From contig NZ_CP099760.1 of NCBI RefSeq assembly GCF_040760005.1, forward strand, positions 1,421,501 through 1,485,500: a DNA stretch of 64,000 nt, written 5' to 3'. A program made the translations under genes and the position numbers. Positions within the stretch are counted from its first letter, which is position 1. Every line of letters begins with the position of its first letter. This DNA comes from Pseudomonas sp. stari2 (GTDB taxonomy: Bacteria > Pseudomonadota > Gammaproteobacteria > Pseudomonadales > Pseudomonadaceae). A model generated the notes under the pieces. That model searched no databases, was not told the DNA's origin, and saw only the letters and a list, made by a program, of their open reading frames with translations. This document shows, one piece after another, positions 26,261 to 36,008 of the stretch.

Positions 26261-28759
26261 TCAGGAACTCGGCGAGGTTGCAGTTTCCGCCGCATCCTCA
26301 CTGCGATGTAGCGCCACTTGGCGGATCGACAATCGAATCTCCGCAGGCAACACCCGTTTCGCTGCACCTTCAGCCAGTTCACCGAGCAGTTCGTGATAAC
26401 TCAACTTGCCCGCTTCGTCGCGACGCAGAACGTCAAGATCAAGCATCGTCTGGATAAAGTGACGGAACAGGCTCTTGTCGAAAAATTCCGGCGCATTCAG
26501 GCCATGCAGGATCGACAGGCGCTGGGCCATGACCGTGCACAGGTCTTCCAGTTCTTCGGCGCTGATGGTGTTCTGGCCAGCGTTGAGCAGTAACGACACG
26601 GTCATGTAGAAGCGTTGCAGGGTCTGGGCGATGCTCTTCGACAGCAGAGTCAGCAGCACGAAATGCCGTGAGCTCGGCGCCGGGCGCAGGAACACGTCTT
26701 TCTCGAAACGCAGCAGGCCTTGTTCGACGAACGCCTCCAGCCACTGGTCGATAACCGCATCCAGCTCGTCCAGGTTCCAACGGATGAACAGTTCCGCCTG
26801 CAGATACGGATACAGCGCACGGGTGTAGCGCAGGATCTGCTCGCGGCTCATGCGCGAAGTGCTTTGGAAGAAACTCGCGAGCAACGCCGGAAGGGCGAAG
26901 ATGTGCAGCACGTTGTTGCGGTAGTAGGTCATCAGGACGGCGTTCTGCTCGTCCAGATAGAGAATCTTGCCCAGTGCATCATTCTGCTCGGACAGCAGAT
27001 CCATGTCTTTGACGTGTTCGATCAATGCCCGGCCATCGCCTTCCGGCAGGGTGGTGTGCGGCGAGTACGGAACCTTGCGCAACAGCGCCAGATACAGATC
27101 CAGCACCCGCGCCATGGCGCGATCATCCAGCGCCAGACGAGTGGTCGACAGCAACGCCAGCGCCACCAGATTGACCGGGTTGATCGCCGCCGCTTCGTTC
27201 AGATGCTGTGCGACTTTCTCGCCGAGGCGATTGGTGGTTTCGTTGAGCCACGCCGGTTTGAACTGCGGGCCGAGTTCCTGCTGGCGCCAGCCCGGCTGTT
27301 CACTGTCGAGGAATTCCGCGAGTTTGATCGGCTCGCCGAAGTTCACCGCCACCTGGCCGAAACGCTGCTTGAGCGCGCCGATGACTTTGAAGATGTCGAA
27401 GATCGATTCTTTCTTCTTGCTCGCGCCACGCAGCTCGCCGAGGTAGGTCCGCCCTTCGAGCACGCGCTCGTATCCGATGTACACCGGCACGAACACGATC
27501 GGCATCCGCGACGAACGCAGGAAACTGCGCATCGTGATCGCCAGCATCCCGGTTTTCGGTTGCAGCATGCGGCCGGTACGCGAGCGACCGCCCTCGACGA
27601 AGTATTCGACCGGGAAGCCTTTTGTGAACAGGGTGTGCAGGTATTCGTTGAACACCGAGGTGTACAGCGGGTTGCCCTTGAACGTGCGGCGCATGAAGAA
27701 CGCACCGCCACGGCGCAGCAGGCTGCCGATCACCGGCATGTTGAGGTTGATCCCGGCGGCGATGTGCGGCGGAGTCAAGCCGTTGCGGAACAGCAAGTAC
27801 GACAGCAGCAGATAGTCGATGTGGCTGCGGTGGCACGGTACGTAGATCACTTCGTGACCCTGGGCGACCTTCTGCACGCCCTCGATGTGATTGACCTTGA
27901 TCCCGTCGTAGATCTTGTTCCAGAACCAGCTCAACACCACTTCCAGAAAACGGATCGCGGTGTAGGTGTAGTCCGAGGCGATCTCGTTGCCGTAGCGCAG
28001 GGCCTGGGCCTTGGCTTTTTCCGGGGAGATGTTTTCGCGCTCGGCTTCGTCGAGGATCGCTTGCTTGACCAGCGGCTGGTTGAGCAGGCCCTTGACGAGG
28101 TTACGGCGGTGGGAGATGTCCGGGCCGATCACTGCGGCTTTGAGATTGCGGAAGTGCACCCGCAGGATCCGCTGGGCCATGCGCACGGTGCGCTCGTGGC
28201 CCTTGTTGTGTTCGATCAGTTCGCGCAGATGGATCGGCGCGGAGAACTGCACGCGGGTCTTGCGGCCCAGAATCATGATGCTCAGCAGCCGACGCAGACG
28301 CCCGGTGACGGCCCAGCTGTCGGCGAACAGCAATTTCCACGGGCTGTTCTCGCTGTCCGGCGACTGGCCCCAGAACACGCTGACCGGAATGATCTGCGCG
28401 TCTTCGGCGGCATTCTGGGTGAGGGCGCTGACCAGTCGGGTCAGGGTCGGCGGCGCACCGCGCTTGTCCTGGCGGCCGAGCCAGTCCGGGTCCGGCGTCA
28501 GGTAGAAGAACGCCGCCGGTTCGATCAGCGAACCCACTGACACCGGCAGCACCGGGCGCGGCAGGCCGGCCTTGGTGCACTCGGTGTCGACCACCGCCAG
28601 ATCCGTCAGCGATGGGTTTTGCAGGACGTAGAACACCGGACGACTGCGGTCGAGGTTGAGGGTGAACGACGACTGGTTGATCGTCTCGGAGCGAACCCAG
28701 AGATACAACAGTCGGCGCAAGGTGCCAAACACAAGACGGCGGAACGGGGAACGGGTCAT
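26261..28759 (-). CDS. plsB: Glycerol-3-phosphate 1-O-acyltransferase
   Basis: PlsB adds the first acyl chain to sn-glycerol-3-phosphate at the inner membrane, starting phospholipid synthesis. The 832-residue length matches the bacterial enzyme. The HX4D acyltransferase box is seen in [14 protein letters not shown], followed by [16 protein letters not shown] (glycerol-3-phosphate-binding block) and [16 protein letters not shown]. The ATG at 28759 opens [12 protein letters not shown], the amphipathic N terminus I recall for pseudomonad PlsB. Longer in-frame starts up to 28837 lack ribosome-binding sites. The start here has only a weak AGAAG. Confidence 0.95.
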   Translation of the reverse strand: MTRSPFRRLVFGTLRRLLYLWVRSETINQSSFTLNLDRSRPVFYVLQNPSLTDLAVVDTECTKAGLPRPVLPVSVGSLIEPAAFFYLTPDPDWLGRQDKRGAPPTLTRLVSALTQNAAEDAQIIPVSVFWGQSPDSENSPWKLLFADSWAVTGRLRRLLSIMILGRKTRVQFSAPIHLRELIEHNKGHERTVRMAQRILRVHFRNLKAAVIGPDISHRRNLVKGLLNQPLVKQAILDEAERENISPEKAKAQALRYGNEIASDYTYTAIRFLEVVLSWFWNKIYDGIKVNHIEGVQKVAQGHEVIYVPCHRSHIDYLLLSYLLFRNGLTPPHIAAGINLNMPVIGSLLRRGGAFFMRRTFKGNPLYTSVFNEYLHTLFTKGFPVEYFVEGGRSRTGRMLQPKTGMLAITMRSFLRSSRMPIVFVPVYIGYERVLEGRTYLGELRGASKKKESIFDIFKVIGALKQRFGQVAVNFGEPIKLAEFLDSEQPGWRQQELGPQFKPAWLNETTNRLGEKVAQHLNEAAAINPVNLVALALLSTTRLALDDRAMARVLDLYLALLRKVPYSPHTTLPEGDGRALIEHVKDMDLLSEQNDALGKILYLDEQNAVLMTYYRNNVLHIFALPALLASFFQSTSRMSREQILRYTRALYPYLQAELFIRWNLDELDAVIDQWLEAFVEQGLLRFEKDVFLRPAPSSRHFVLLTLLSKSIAQTLQRFYMTVSLLLNAGQNTISAEELEDLCTVMAQRLSILHGLNAPEFFDKSLFRHFIQTMLDLDVLRRDEAGKLSYHELLGELAEGAAKRVLPAEIRLSIRQVALHRSEDAAETATSPSS

Positions 28760-28860
28760 ACGGCTTCTGCATGAGTGGATAAACCGAGCGTTTGCTCGGG
28801 CGGTCGATAGTGTGCCGGATTCATGGAAAATCGGCAAAAAAGCGGCGAAGTAATCTCCTG

Positions 28861-28888
28861 TTGAGAGTTTTGTTGCCTGTCATATACT
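28861..28888 (+). promoter_or_regulatory. Candidate sigma-70 promoter for the cold-shock gene
   Basis: TTGAGA (28861-28866), 16 bases, TATACT (28883-28888). This gives a leader of about 100 bases before the ATG at 28997. Long structured leaders are usual for cold-shock genes, so post-transcriptional control is plausible. Confidence 0.6.
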
Positions 28889-28996
28889 CGGCGCTCTGTC
28901 GCCGGGGCCCTTTTATGGACGTCGGACGCAGGCTGACGTTCCGCAAAGGCTTTCCTGCGAAAAGCCTGTTCAATAATAAAAAAGGAGTATGAACAG

Positions 28997-29206
28997 ATGG
29001 CAACACGTGAAACCGGCAACGTGAAGTGGTTCAACGACGCCAAGGGCTACGGCTTCATTCAGCGCGAAGACGGGGTGGACGTATTCGTGCACTACCGCGC
29101 GATCCGCGGTGAAGGCCACCGTTCGCTGACCGAAGGTCAGCAGGTTGAATACGCGGTGGTGGAAGGGCAGAAGGGGTTGCAGGCCGAGGATGTTGTAGGC
29201 CTGTAA
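28997..29206 (+). CDS. Cold-shock domain protein (CspA family)
   Basis: A 69-residue single cold-shock domain. RNP1 (KGYGFIQ) and RNP2 (VFVHY) show the nucleic-acid-binding face; RNP2 has Tyr where Phe is common. Such proteins bind single-stranded RNA and melt structure. Ribosome-binding AAGGAG lies 10 bases upstream of the ATG. It probably has its own promoter and a long leader. I recall a cold-shock gene next to rlmA, dapE and ndvB in P. aeruginosa (PA1159). Which numbered csp gene it is cannot be decided. Confidence 0.95.
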   Translation: MATRETGNVKWFNDAKGYGFIQREDGVDVFVHYRAIRGEGHRSLTEGQQVEYAVVEGQKGLQAEDVVGL

Positions 29207-29253
29207 TGATCGTTCCCGCGTTCTGCGTCCACCGTGGGGCACAGAGCGCGGGA
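29207..29253. repeat. Palindromic element after the csp stop
   Basis: TCCCGCGTTCTG and CAGAGCGCGGGA form a 12-bp stem with one imperfect pair and a 16-base loop, directly after the csp stop. There is no T run. The leading TGATCGTTCCCGCG resembles the element at 4182. It could weakly terminate csp or protect its mRNA end. Confidence 0.5.
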
Positions 29254-29263
29254 GTGTTCAGCG

Positions 29264-29641
29264 TCAGGCCGTTTTCCAGGTGATTTCTTCTTCACCGTCT
29301 TCGCTGATCCGGATCCAGCGGTCCGCCGTTTCCTCACCTTCTTCCTCGACCCACGTCCCCGGCGCGCAGCGCACTTCGACGTTCAGCGCGGCGAACGCGG
29401 CGCGGGCGCAGGCAATGTCGTCGTCCCATGGTGTCTGGTCGCTTTCCAGGTACAGGCTGTTCCACTTGCCCACAGCTTTCGGCAGCCAGGTGACCGGGAT
29501 GTTGCCGGCCTTGCATTTGTAGGTCTGACCTTTCTGTACCCAGTCGCTGCACGGGCCGAGGGCGGCGCCCAGCCAGGCGGAAATGGCCTTGTGGTCGACG
29601 TCGGCGTCTTTCAGGTAAATCTCGATGTCCGGTTGGCGCAT
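29264..29641 (-). CDS. Conserved small acidic protein, unknown function
   Basis: A 125-residue, soluble, acidic protein with three cysteines. The N terminus (DIEIYLKDADVDHKAISAWL) and the segment GNIPVTWLPKAVGKWNSLYL are probably the conserved core; the C terminus is Glu-rich. No motif suggests an activity. The ATG at 29641 has GAGG 7 bases upstream, better than the ATG at 29653. It lies between csp and rlmA in the same direction as rlmA. From memory the same arrangement occurs in P. aeruginosa. Confidence 0.75.
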   Translation of the reverse strand: MRQPDIEIYLKDADVDHKAISAWLGAALGPCSDWVQKGQTYKCKAGNIPVTWLPKAVGKWNSLYLESDQTPWDDDIACARAAFAALNVEVRCAPGTWVEEEGEETADRWIRISEDGEEEITWKTA

Positions 29642-29717
29642 GGATATCCTCACTGCGGGTCTGAAAAATCCATTCGCGGATTTAGCCGGCCCCGGGCTGC
29701 TTGCCCGAGTCCAAAAG

Positions 29718-30527
29718 TTATTGAAGAACGAAATAATCGTAGCGCATCGACACGGTGGTCACGAACGGCTCGGCCTGTTCGATCACCGCCGCACGGCGCT
29801 CGGCACTGGCTCGCCAGCCGTGGGGTGTCATCGCCAGCAGGTTGGCGCGATCCTCGGGCTTGTCCAGCGTCAGCTTGAACTCCAGGGTTTCACTGTGCGC
29901 CAGCGCCATGCCTTCCGGCACCAGGGCCAGATGCTTGTCGTCGGTGTATTCGCGCACTTCATCGTACAGGCGTTCGCGCAGTTCCATCAGATGGCCGCTG
30001 GTCGGGCCGACCTTCATCAGACCACCACCGACGCTGAGCAGGCGCTTGGCTTCTTCCCAGTCCAGCGGACTGAAGACACTGGCCAGAAACTGGCAGCTGC
30101 CGGAAGCCAATGGCACCCGGGCCATGCTGGCGATCAACCAGGTCAGCGCCGGATTGCGTTTGCAGGCGCGTTTGACCGCTTCCTTCGAGATGTCCAGCGC
30201 GTAGCCATCGGCGTCCGGCAAGGCGTCGGCGATCTGCGCGGTGTAGTAACCCTCGCCGCAACCGATATCGACCCAGCGCGCCGGCGCATAACTGGCCGCC
30301 AGTTCCGCCAGACGCTTGGCTACCGGCGCGTAATGGCCGGCGTTGAGGAAGTCGCGGCGGGCCTCGACCATCGCCTGATTGTCGCCAGGATCGCGGCTGT
30401 TCTTGTGCTGCACCGGCAGCAGGTTCAGGTAACCCTGACGCGCACGGTCGAAGCGGTGGCCGGCAGGGCAGACCACGCCGTTGTCCACCGCGTTCAGCGG
30501 TTCACTGCAGATCGGGCACGCGAGCAT
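29718..30527 (-). CDS. rlmA: 23S rRNA (guanine-N1)-methyltransferase RlmA
   Basis: RlmA methylates N1 of a guanine in helix 35 of 23S rRNA. The 269-residue protein begins with the zinc-binding CPICSEPL then VVCPAGHRFD, the Cys-Cys-Cys-His ligand set of the RlmA family. The Rossmann motif VDIGCGEGYYTAQIA follows near residue 87 and binds SAM. Its start overlaps the dapE stop by one base (TGATG), so translation is probably coupled to dapE. I cannot distinguish the G745 from the G748 specificity by reading; Gammaproteobacteria usually have G745. Confidence 0.88.
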   Translation of the reverse strand: MLACPICSEPLNAVDNGVVCPAGHRFDRARQGYLNLLPVQHKNSRDPGDNQAMVEARRDFLNAGHYAPVAKRLAELAASYAPARWVDIGCGEGYYTAQIADALPDADGYALDISKEAVKRACKRNPALTWLIASMARVPLASGSCQFLASVFSPLDWEEAKRLLSVGGGLMKVGPTSGHLMELRERLYDEVREYTDDKHLALVPEGMALAHSETLEFKLTLDKPEDRANLLAMTPHGWRASAERRAAVIEQAEPFVTTVSMRYDYFVLQ

Positions 30528-31678
30528 CAGGCGAGCAACTTGATCAGGGTCTGGTAGTAGATCTCGGTCAGCACGTCGAGGTCGGCCGCCAGTACGCGCT
30601 CGTTGACCTGGTGGATGGTCGCGTTGACCGGGCCCAGCTCAACAACCTGCGTGCCCATGGTCGCGATGAAACGGCCATCGGAGGTGCCGCCGCTGGTGGA
30701 CGCCTTGGTCTCGCGACCGGTGATCTGCTTGATGCTCGACGACACCGCGTCGAGCAGCGCGCCCGGCTCGGTGAGGAACGGCAGACCGGACAGTGCCCAG
30801 TCGATGTGCCAGTCCAGGCCGTGCTTGTCGAGGATGTCGGCGACGCGTTTCTGCAGGCCTTCGACCGTCGATTCGGTGGAGAAACGGAAGTTGAACACCG
30901 CTACCAGATCGCCCGGAATCACGTTGGTCGCGCCGGTTCCGGAGTTGACGTTGGAAATCTGGAAACTGGTCGGCGGGAAGAAATCGTTGCCGTGATCCCA
31001 GTGCTCGGCGGCCAGTTCGGCCAGGGCCGGGGCAGCGAGGTGGATCGGGTTCTTCGCCAGGTGCGGATAGGCCACGTGGCCCTGCACACCGCGCACGGTC
31101 AGTTTGGCGCCGAGGGAGCCGCGACGACCGTTCTTCACTACGTCGCCCACCAGCGTGGTGCTCGACGGTTCGCCCACGATGCACCAGTCCAGACGCTCGT
31201 TGCGGGCTGCCAGACGCTCGACGACTGCCTTGGTGCCGTGATGTGCCGGGCCTTCTTCGTCGCTGGTGATCAGGAACGCGACCTTGCCCTTGTGATCCGG
31301 GTAGTCGGCGACAAAACGCTCGGCGGCGACAGTCATCGACGCCAGGCTACCTTTCATGTCCGCCGCGCCACGGCCGCAGAGCATGCCGTGTTCGTCGATC
31401 ACTGCGTTGAACGGGTCGATCTGCCAGGCGGTCACCGGACCGGTCGGCACCACGTCGGTGTGACCGGCGAAGCACAGCACCGGGCCGTCGCTTTTGCCGT
31501 GAGTCGCCCAGAAGTTATCCACATCTTCGATGCGCATCGGTTCCAGCTGGAAACCGGCATCGCCCAGGCGCTGCATCATCTGCTTCTGGCAATCGGCGTC
31601 GACCGGCGTCACGGACGGACGGCGGATCAGGTCGATGGCGAGTTGGAGGGTCGGCGAAAGGTCGGCGTGGGCCGTCAT
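30527..31678 (-). CDS. dapE: Succinyl-diaminopimelate desuccinylase
   Basis: DapE hydrolyses N-succinyl-LL-diaminopimelate to LL-DAP and succinate on the way to lysine and peptidoglycan. The 383-residue protein has the M20 metal-binding blocks [22 protein letters not shown] and [11 protein letters not shown], which supply the His, Asp and Glu ligands of the dizinc site. The ATG at 31678 has GGAG 6 bases upstream. Earlier in-frame codons at 31708 are unsupported. Overlap with rlmA suggests an operon. Two other DAP-pathway genes, dapD and dapC, lie nearby. Confidence 0.97.
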   Translation of the reverse strand: MTAHADLSPTLQLAIDLIRRPSVTPVDADCQKQMMQRLGDAGFQLEPMRIEDVDNFWATHGKSDGPVLCFAGHTDVVPTGPVTAWQIDPFNAVIDEHGMLCGRGAADMKGSLASMTVAAERFVADYPDHKGKVAFLITSDEEGPAHHGTKAVVERLAARNERLDWCIVGEPSSTTLVGDVVKNGRRGSLGAKLTVRGVQGHVAYPHLAKNPIHLAAPALAELAAEHWDHGNDFFPPTSFQISNVNSGTGATNVIPGDLVAVFNFRFSTESTVEGLQKRVADILDKHGLDWHIDWALSGLPFLTEPGALLDAVSSSIKQITGRETKASTSGGTSDGRFIATMGTQVVELGPVNATIHQVNERVLAADLDVLTEIYYQTLIKLLA

Positions 31679-31714
31679 GGAAAACTCCGGATGCTTGAAA
31701 TTGGGCAAGGGCCA

Positions 31715-31805
31715 ATGGGGAGCCAGCCTGCTGGCGATGGCGGTGTGTCAGTCAACATAAAGGCTGATTGTTACATTGCCATCGCGAGCCAGCTCGCTCC
31801 CACAG
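31715..31805. repeat. REPIN upstream of dapE
   Basis: The left REP (31715-31743) reads ATGGGGAGCCAGCCTGCTGG then CGATGGCGG. The inverted partner (31779-31805) reads CCATCGCGAGC then CAGCTCGCTCCCACAG. A 35-base spacer separates the pair. The arms match the pseudomonad REP consensus and each folds alone or with its partner. Confidence 0.85.
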
Positions 31806-31895
31806 GGTTGGATATCACGCCAAGCCCCGCAAAATGGCGGTTATCTTAAAGCAAAACGGCGACCATTGGCCGCCGTTTAGTGCTTCGTCGAGGAA

Positions 31896-34487
31896 TTAGA
31901 CGACAGGTGCCGGCTCAGGCGCCGCCGAAGGTTTTGGCAGCGACGACAGGAACGCCATGATCAGCGCCGCCACGTACGGCAGCGACTGCACCAGCAGCAT
32001 CGCCACCCAGAAGCGCATGTCGTTGCTCGGAATCCCCTGCACCAGGAAAATCCCCAGCGCCGCGCCCCACAACAGCAGCATGATGAACAGCTCTTCCCGG
32101 GCCTCGGAAATCGCCACCCAGAAGCCATGGTTGTCGGCGTTTTTCGGGGTACGGAAGAATGGAATGCTGCTGGTGAAGAAGCCATACAGCACCGCTTTGG
32201 CGATGGTGTGCGACAACGCCAGGCCGGCCAGTGCCGCGCAGAACGCATCCTTGAGGTTCACGCCCACGGCGCGACGGTACAGGAAGATGATCTTGCCGAC
32301 CTTGAACACGAACAGCGCCAGCGGCGGGATCGCGAAGATCAGCAGCGGCGGATCGACCCGCTGCGGCACGATGATCATCGCCGCCGACCACAACAGTGCG
32401 CCGACGGTGAAGAAAATGTTCATGCCGTCTGCCACCCACGGCAGCCAGCCCGCGAGGAAGTGGTAACGCTGGCCGCGGGTGAGCTCGGTGTCCTTGCCGC
32501 GCAGCAGGCTGCGGGTGTGGCGCTTGATGATCTGGATCGCACCGTAGGCCCAGCGGAAACGCTGCTTCTTGAAGTCGATGAAGGTGTCCGGCATCAGACC
32601 CTTGCCGTAACTGTCGTGGTAATACGCCGCCGACAGGCCTTTCTCGAACACCCGCAGACCGAGTTCGGCGTCTTCACAGATGCACCAGTCGGCCCAGCCC
32701 AGTTCTTCCAGAACCGAGCGACGGGTCATGGTCATGGTGCCGTGCTGGATGATCGCGTCGCGGTCGTTGCGGGTGACCATGCCAATGTGGAAGAAACCTT
32801 TGTATTCGGCGTAGCAGAGCTTCTTGAAGGTGCTTTCGTTCTGGTCGCGGTAGTCCTGCGGCGACTGCACCACGGCGATTTTCGGGTCGGCGAAGTGCGG
32901 CACCATGTGCTTGAGCCAGTTCGGGTGCACGCAGTAGTCGGAGTCGATCACCGCGATGACTTCGGCGTCCTTGGCGGTGTGCGGGATCAGGTAGTTCAGT
33001 GCACCGCCCTTGAAGCCGGCCAAGGGCGAAACATGGAAGAACTTGAAGCGCGGGCCGAGGGTTTCGCAGTAGTCGCGCACCGGTTCCCAGACCGCCGGGT
33101 CCTTGGTGTTGTTGTCGATGATCAGTACTTCGAAGTCCGGGTAATCGAGGTTGGCCAGGGCGTTGAGGGTCTGTTTGACCATCTCCGGCGGCTCGTTGTA
33201 GCACGGTACGTGGATCGAGACTTTCGGGCGGTAGTCCGAATCGCCGACCACCGGCAGGAATTCACGGCGACGCTTGTGAATCCACACCGCCTCCGCCAGT
33301 TCGTGGGCCTCGGTCAGCAACACGATGAACACCCCGAGCGCACCGAGTGCCAGCAGGAAGCCCACGGTCAGGCTGAACCACGTGCTGTATTGCTGGCTGT
33401 AGTCGTAGCCGATCCACACCAGCACCGAACCGCACAGGAACGCGATAAAGGTCAGGAAGGTACGGCCACGCTGGCGCAGGGCCGAGCCGTCGATCATCAG
33501 CAGGGTCAGCGACAAGAGTGCCAGCACCACCGAACCGATGGCCAGCACGCGCCATTGCGGGATCGCCACCACCGGGCCTTCGAAGTTGAATTTCTGCTGG
33601 CGCGCGGCATTGAACACGCCCCAGTAGGCGCCGACCGAACCTTCGTCGCTGGCTTTCCACGGCTGGTCAAACGCTTCGATCACGAAGTAGTTGAAGCCCT
33701 GGCGATTGAGTTTGTTGACCAGCGTGCGCAGGTAGATCGCCTGATCCGCCGGCGACGCATCGGCGCCACCGCGCATGCGGCCGTTGCTCGGCCAGCCCAC
33801 TTCGGACAGCAGCAGCGGCTTTTTCGGGAACATCTTTTTCAGGTCGCGGGCGCGGTCGAAAACGAACTGCCCGGCCTTGTCCACCGGAATGAATTCCCAG
33901 TAAGGCAGAACGTGCGCGGCGATCAGGTCGACGTGCTTGGCCAGTTCCGGGTGTTCTTCCCAGACATGCCACTGTTCGGAGGTGGTCACCGGCACTTTCA
34001 CCGCAGCACGCACGCGGTCGAGCAGCACGCTGAGTTCTTTGGCGGTGATTTCCTTGCGGAAGATCGCTTCGTTACCGACCACCACACGAACCACGCTGCG
34101 TGAGGTGTTGGCCAGTTCGATGGCGCGGGTAATTTCCCGTTCGTTGCGTTCCTGGTCGGGGCTGATCCAGATCCCCAGGGTCACGCGCAGGCCGAACTCT
34201 TCAGCCAGTTTCGGGATGTCTTGCAGGGAACCGTCGACCGAGTAGATGCGGATGTTGTCCGTCAGCTTGCTCATGATCTCAAGGTCGCGGCGCATTTCGT
34301 CGTCAGTCGGATACTGATCCTTCTGCGGGAACTGTCCTTGCTGGAACGGTGAATAGGAGAAACCGGAGATCTGCTCCGGCCAGTTCGGCGCGGAGACGGG
34401 GCGGTTGATCAGCGCCCAGAAACCGGTGAACAGGGCGGCGATTGCCAGAACCACCACCAGGTTGAGTCCAAATTTACGCGATGACAT
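31896..34487 (-). CDS. ndvB: Glucan synthesis protein NdvB (GH17 + GT2)
   Basis: An 863-residue membrane enzyme for periplasmic beta-1,3-linked glucan. An N-terminal signal anchor is followed by a GH17 domain, with acid/base Glu140 in VVGNEAIF and nucleophile Glu229 in LLLSEVGWPSNG. Membrane helices and a GT2 domain follow, with DSD at 515-517, the base in CEDAELG (605-606) and QRFRW at 642-646. More helices close the protein. Both active sites are intact. In P. aeruginosa, ndvB (PA1163) makes cyclic glucans linked to biofilm drug tolerance. I prefer the ATG at 34487; its ribosome-binding site is weak. Confidence 0.9.
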   Translation of the reverse strand: MSSRKFGLNLVVVLAIAALFTGFWALINRPVSAPNWPEQISGFSYSPFQQGQFPQKDQYPTDDEMRRDLEIMSKLTDNIRIYSVDGSLQDIPKLAEEFGLRVTLGIWISPDQERNEREITRAIELANTSRSVVRVVVGNEAIFRKEITAKELSVLLDRVRAAVKVPVTTSEQWHVWEEHPELAKHVDLIAAHVLPYWEFIPVDKAGQFVFDRARDLKKMFPKKPLLLSEVGWPSNGRMRGGADASPADQAIYLRTLVNKLNRQGFNYFVIEAFDQPWKASDEGSVGAYWGVFNAARQQKFNFEGPVVAIPQWRVLAIGSVVLALLSLTLLMIDGSALRQRGRTFLTFIAFLCGSVLVWIGYDYSQQYSTWFSLTVGFLLALGALGVFIVLLTEAHELAEAVWIHKRRREFLPVVGDSDYRPKVSIHVPCYNEPPEMVKQTLNALANLDYPDFEVLIIDNNTKDPAVWEPVRDYCETLGPRFKFFHVSPLAGFKGGALNYLIPHTAKDAEVIAVIDSDYCVHPNWLKHMVPHFADPKIAVVQSPQDYRDQNESTFKKLCYAEYKGFFHIGMVTRNDRDAIIQHGTMTMTRRSVLEELGWADWCICEDAELGLRVFEKGLSAAYYHDSYGKGLMPDTFIDFKKQRFRWAYGAIQIIKRHTRSLLRGKDTELTRGQRYHFLAGWLPWVADGMNIFFTVGALLWSAAMIIVPQRVDPPLLIFAIPPLALFVFKVGKIIFLYRRAVGVNLKDAFCAALAGLALSHTIAKAVLYGFFTSSIPFFRTPKNADNHGFWVAISEAREELFIMLLLWGAALGIFLVQGIPSNDMRFWVAMLLVQSLPYVAALIMAFLSSLPKPSAAPEPAPVV

Positions 34488-34507
34488 AGCTGTGTCGGGT
34501 TCCAAGG

Positions 34508-34760
34508 TCTGTGGAACGAAGGGTCGGCTGGTTGACGCCTGAGGGCGCGCATCCTACACCGGCAGTTCGCCGAGTCCTACAACAGACAGGGAAATGCCGG
34601 ACGTTGGGCAATCCAACCCGACTTAAGTTCTTTCGTTTCAGCATGTAAGGCAAATCTTTGTTACGTGCAGCTTTAATTAAAGCAGGCAGGTTCGCCGTTC
34701 ATAGCGCAAAGGTGCTCTTGGCCGCCGACGGCCCTATAATGCGCGCCGGTTTTTGGGGTA
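34508..34760 (+). promoter_or_regulatory. Divergent ndvB-tcdA intergenic region with a -10 for tcdA
   Basis: About 250 bases without a gene separate ndvB and tcdA. A clear TATAAT lies at 34734-34739, about 28 bases before the tcdA start codon. No good -35 is visible at the right spacing. The ndvB promoter must lie on the other strand, but I cannot place it. Confidence 0.5.
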
Positions 34761-34766
34761 ATGGTC

Positions 34767-35579
34767 ATGAGTACAGAAGATCCGCGGTTTGCAGGCATCG
34801 CCCGTTTGTATGGCATTGAAGGGATGGAGCGTTTGCGCGCCGCCCACGTGGCGATTGTCGGCGTTGGCGGCGTCGGTTCCTGGGCGGCGGAAGCCATGGC
34901 CCGTTGCGGAGTGGGCGAGATTTCCCTGTTCGACCTCGACGACGTCTGCGTCAGCAACGCCAACCGTCAGTTGCACGCGCTGGACAGCACGGTCGGCAAA
35001 CCCAAGGTCGAGGTGATGGCCGAGCGTCTGCGTGGGATCAACCCGGACTGCAAGGTGCACGCTGTGGCGGACTTCGTCACCCGCGACACTATGGCCGAAT
35101 ACATCACGCCGAACATCGACTGCGTGATCGACTGCATCGACGCGGTCAACGCCAAGGCGGCGCTGATTGCCTGGTGCAAGCGCCGCAAGATCCAGATCAT
35201 CACCACCGGCGGTGCCGGCGGGCAAATCGATCCGACGCTGATTCAGGTCTGCGACCTCAACCGCACCTTCAACGATCCACTAGCTTCGAAAGTGCGTTCT
35301 ACGTTGCGTCGCGACTACGGCTTCTCGCGCACCGTGACCCGCCATTACAGCGTGCCGTGCGTGTTCTCCACCGAACAACTGCGCTATCCGAAACCGGACG
35401 GCAGCATTTGCCTGCAGAAGAGTTTTGTCGGCGACGGCGTGAAGCTGGACTGCGCCGGCGGGTTTGGCGCGGTGATGATGGTGACGGCGACGTTCGGCAT
35501 GGTCGCGGCGACCAAGGCTGTGGACAAGATTGTCGCGGGCGTCCGGCGCCCGGCGGATCGGGTCAAACCTCAGGCCTGA
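34767..35579 (+). CDS. tcdA: tRNA threonylcarbamoyladenosine dehydratase
   Basis: TcdA (CsdL) is an E1-like enzyme that uses ATP to cyclise t6A37 to ct6A in tRNA. The 270-residue protein has the nucleotide-binding motif IVGVGGVGSWAAEAMAR near residue 31, DLDDVCVSNANRQLHA after it, and the conserved TGGAGGQIDPT. It starts at ATG 34767, with GGGG 8 bases upstream. In E. coli it works with CsdA and CsdE, both of which are encoded convergently next door. TsaB at 13 kb helps make its substrate. Confidence 0.93.
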   Translation: MSTEDPRFAGIARLYGIEGMERLRAAHVAIVGVGGVGSWAAEAMARCGVGEISLFDLDDVCVSNANRQLHALDSTVGKPKVEVMAERLRGINPDCKVHAVADFVTRDTMAEYITPNIDCVIDCIDAVNAKAALIAWCKRRKIQIITTGGAGGQIDPTLIQVCDLNRTFNDPLASKVRSTLRRDYGFSRTVTRHYSVPCVFSTEQLRYPKPDGSICLQKSFVGDGVKLDCAGGFGAVMMVTATFGMVAATKAVDKIVAGVRRPADRVKPQA

Positions 35580-35584
35580 AGCAG

Positions 35585-35603
35585 AGGGCTGCGCAGCAGC
35601 CCT
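35585..35603. terminator. Hairpin between tcdA and csdE stops
   Basis: AGGGCTGC and GCAGCCCT form a perfect 8-bp stem with a 3-base loop, filling the 24 bases between the two convergent stop codons. The T tract is short in both directions, so it is a weak bidirectional terminator. Confidence 0.6.
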
Positions 35604-36008
35604 TTAATGCGCCAGCTCGTTCATCCGCTGCAGCACGGCATTCAGGCCATTGCTGCGCGATGGCGACAGCTGCCGCGACAACCCCAGTTGATTGAACCAC
35701 TCCGGCAGATCGACCTGCTGTAACTCGCCGGCGGTCAAACCGTTGACCCGCAACAGCAACAACGCCACCAATCCGCGAATCATCCGCGCATCGCTGCTCG
35801 CCGCGAACTGCCATTGGCCATCGCGCAATTCGCCCACCAGCCACACCTGGCTTTCGCAGCCATGCACACGATTGGCCTCGCACTTGTCTGCATCGCTCAA
35901 GGGCGGCAGACGATCCCCGAACTGCATCAACAGCCGCGCCCGTTGTTCCCAACCGGCGGCGTTCTGAAAGGTTTGCAGCGCTTCGGCGGCCTCGACCGGC
36001 AGGCTCAT
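35604..36008 (-). CDS. csdE: Cysteine desulfuration protein CsdE (SufE family)
   Basis: A 134-residue SufE-fold sulfur acceptor that takes persulfide sulfur from a cysteine desulfurase. The catalytic Cys lies in NRVHGCESQVWLVGEL (about residue 50), the family's core signature. Its start overlaps the csdA stop (ATGA), so the two are coupled as partners. In E. coli, CsdE both receives sulfur from CsdA and binds TcdA. Context favours CsdE over SufE because no suf genes surround it. Confidence 0.88.
   Translation of the reverse strand: MSLPVEAAEALQTFQNAAGWEQRARLLMQFGDRLPPLSDADKCEANRVHGCESQVWLVGELRDGQWQFAASSDARMIRGLVALLLLRVNGLTAGELQQVDLPEWFNQLGLSRQLSPSRSNGLNAVLQRMNELAH

Noticed and set aside
32127..34103. 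A 658-codon plus-strand open frame opposite ndvB
   Set aside because: ndvB has two complete catalytic domains on the minus strand; the shadow frame is Arg/Gln/His-rich with no domain.
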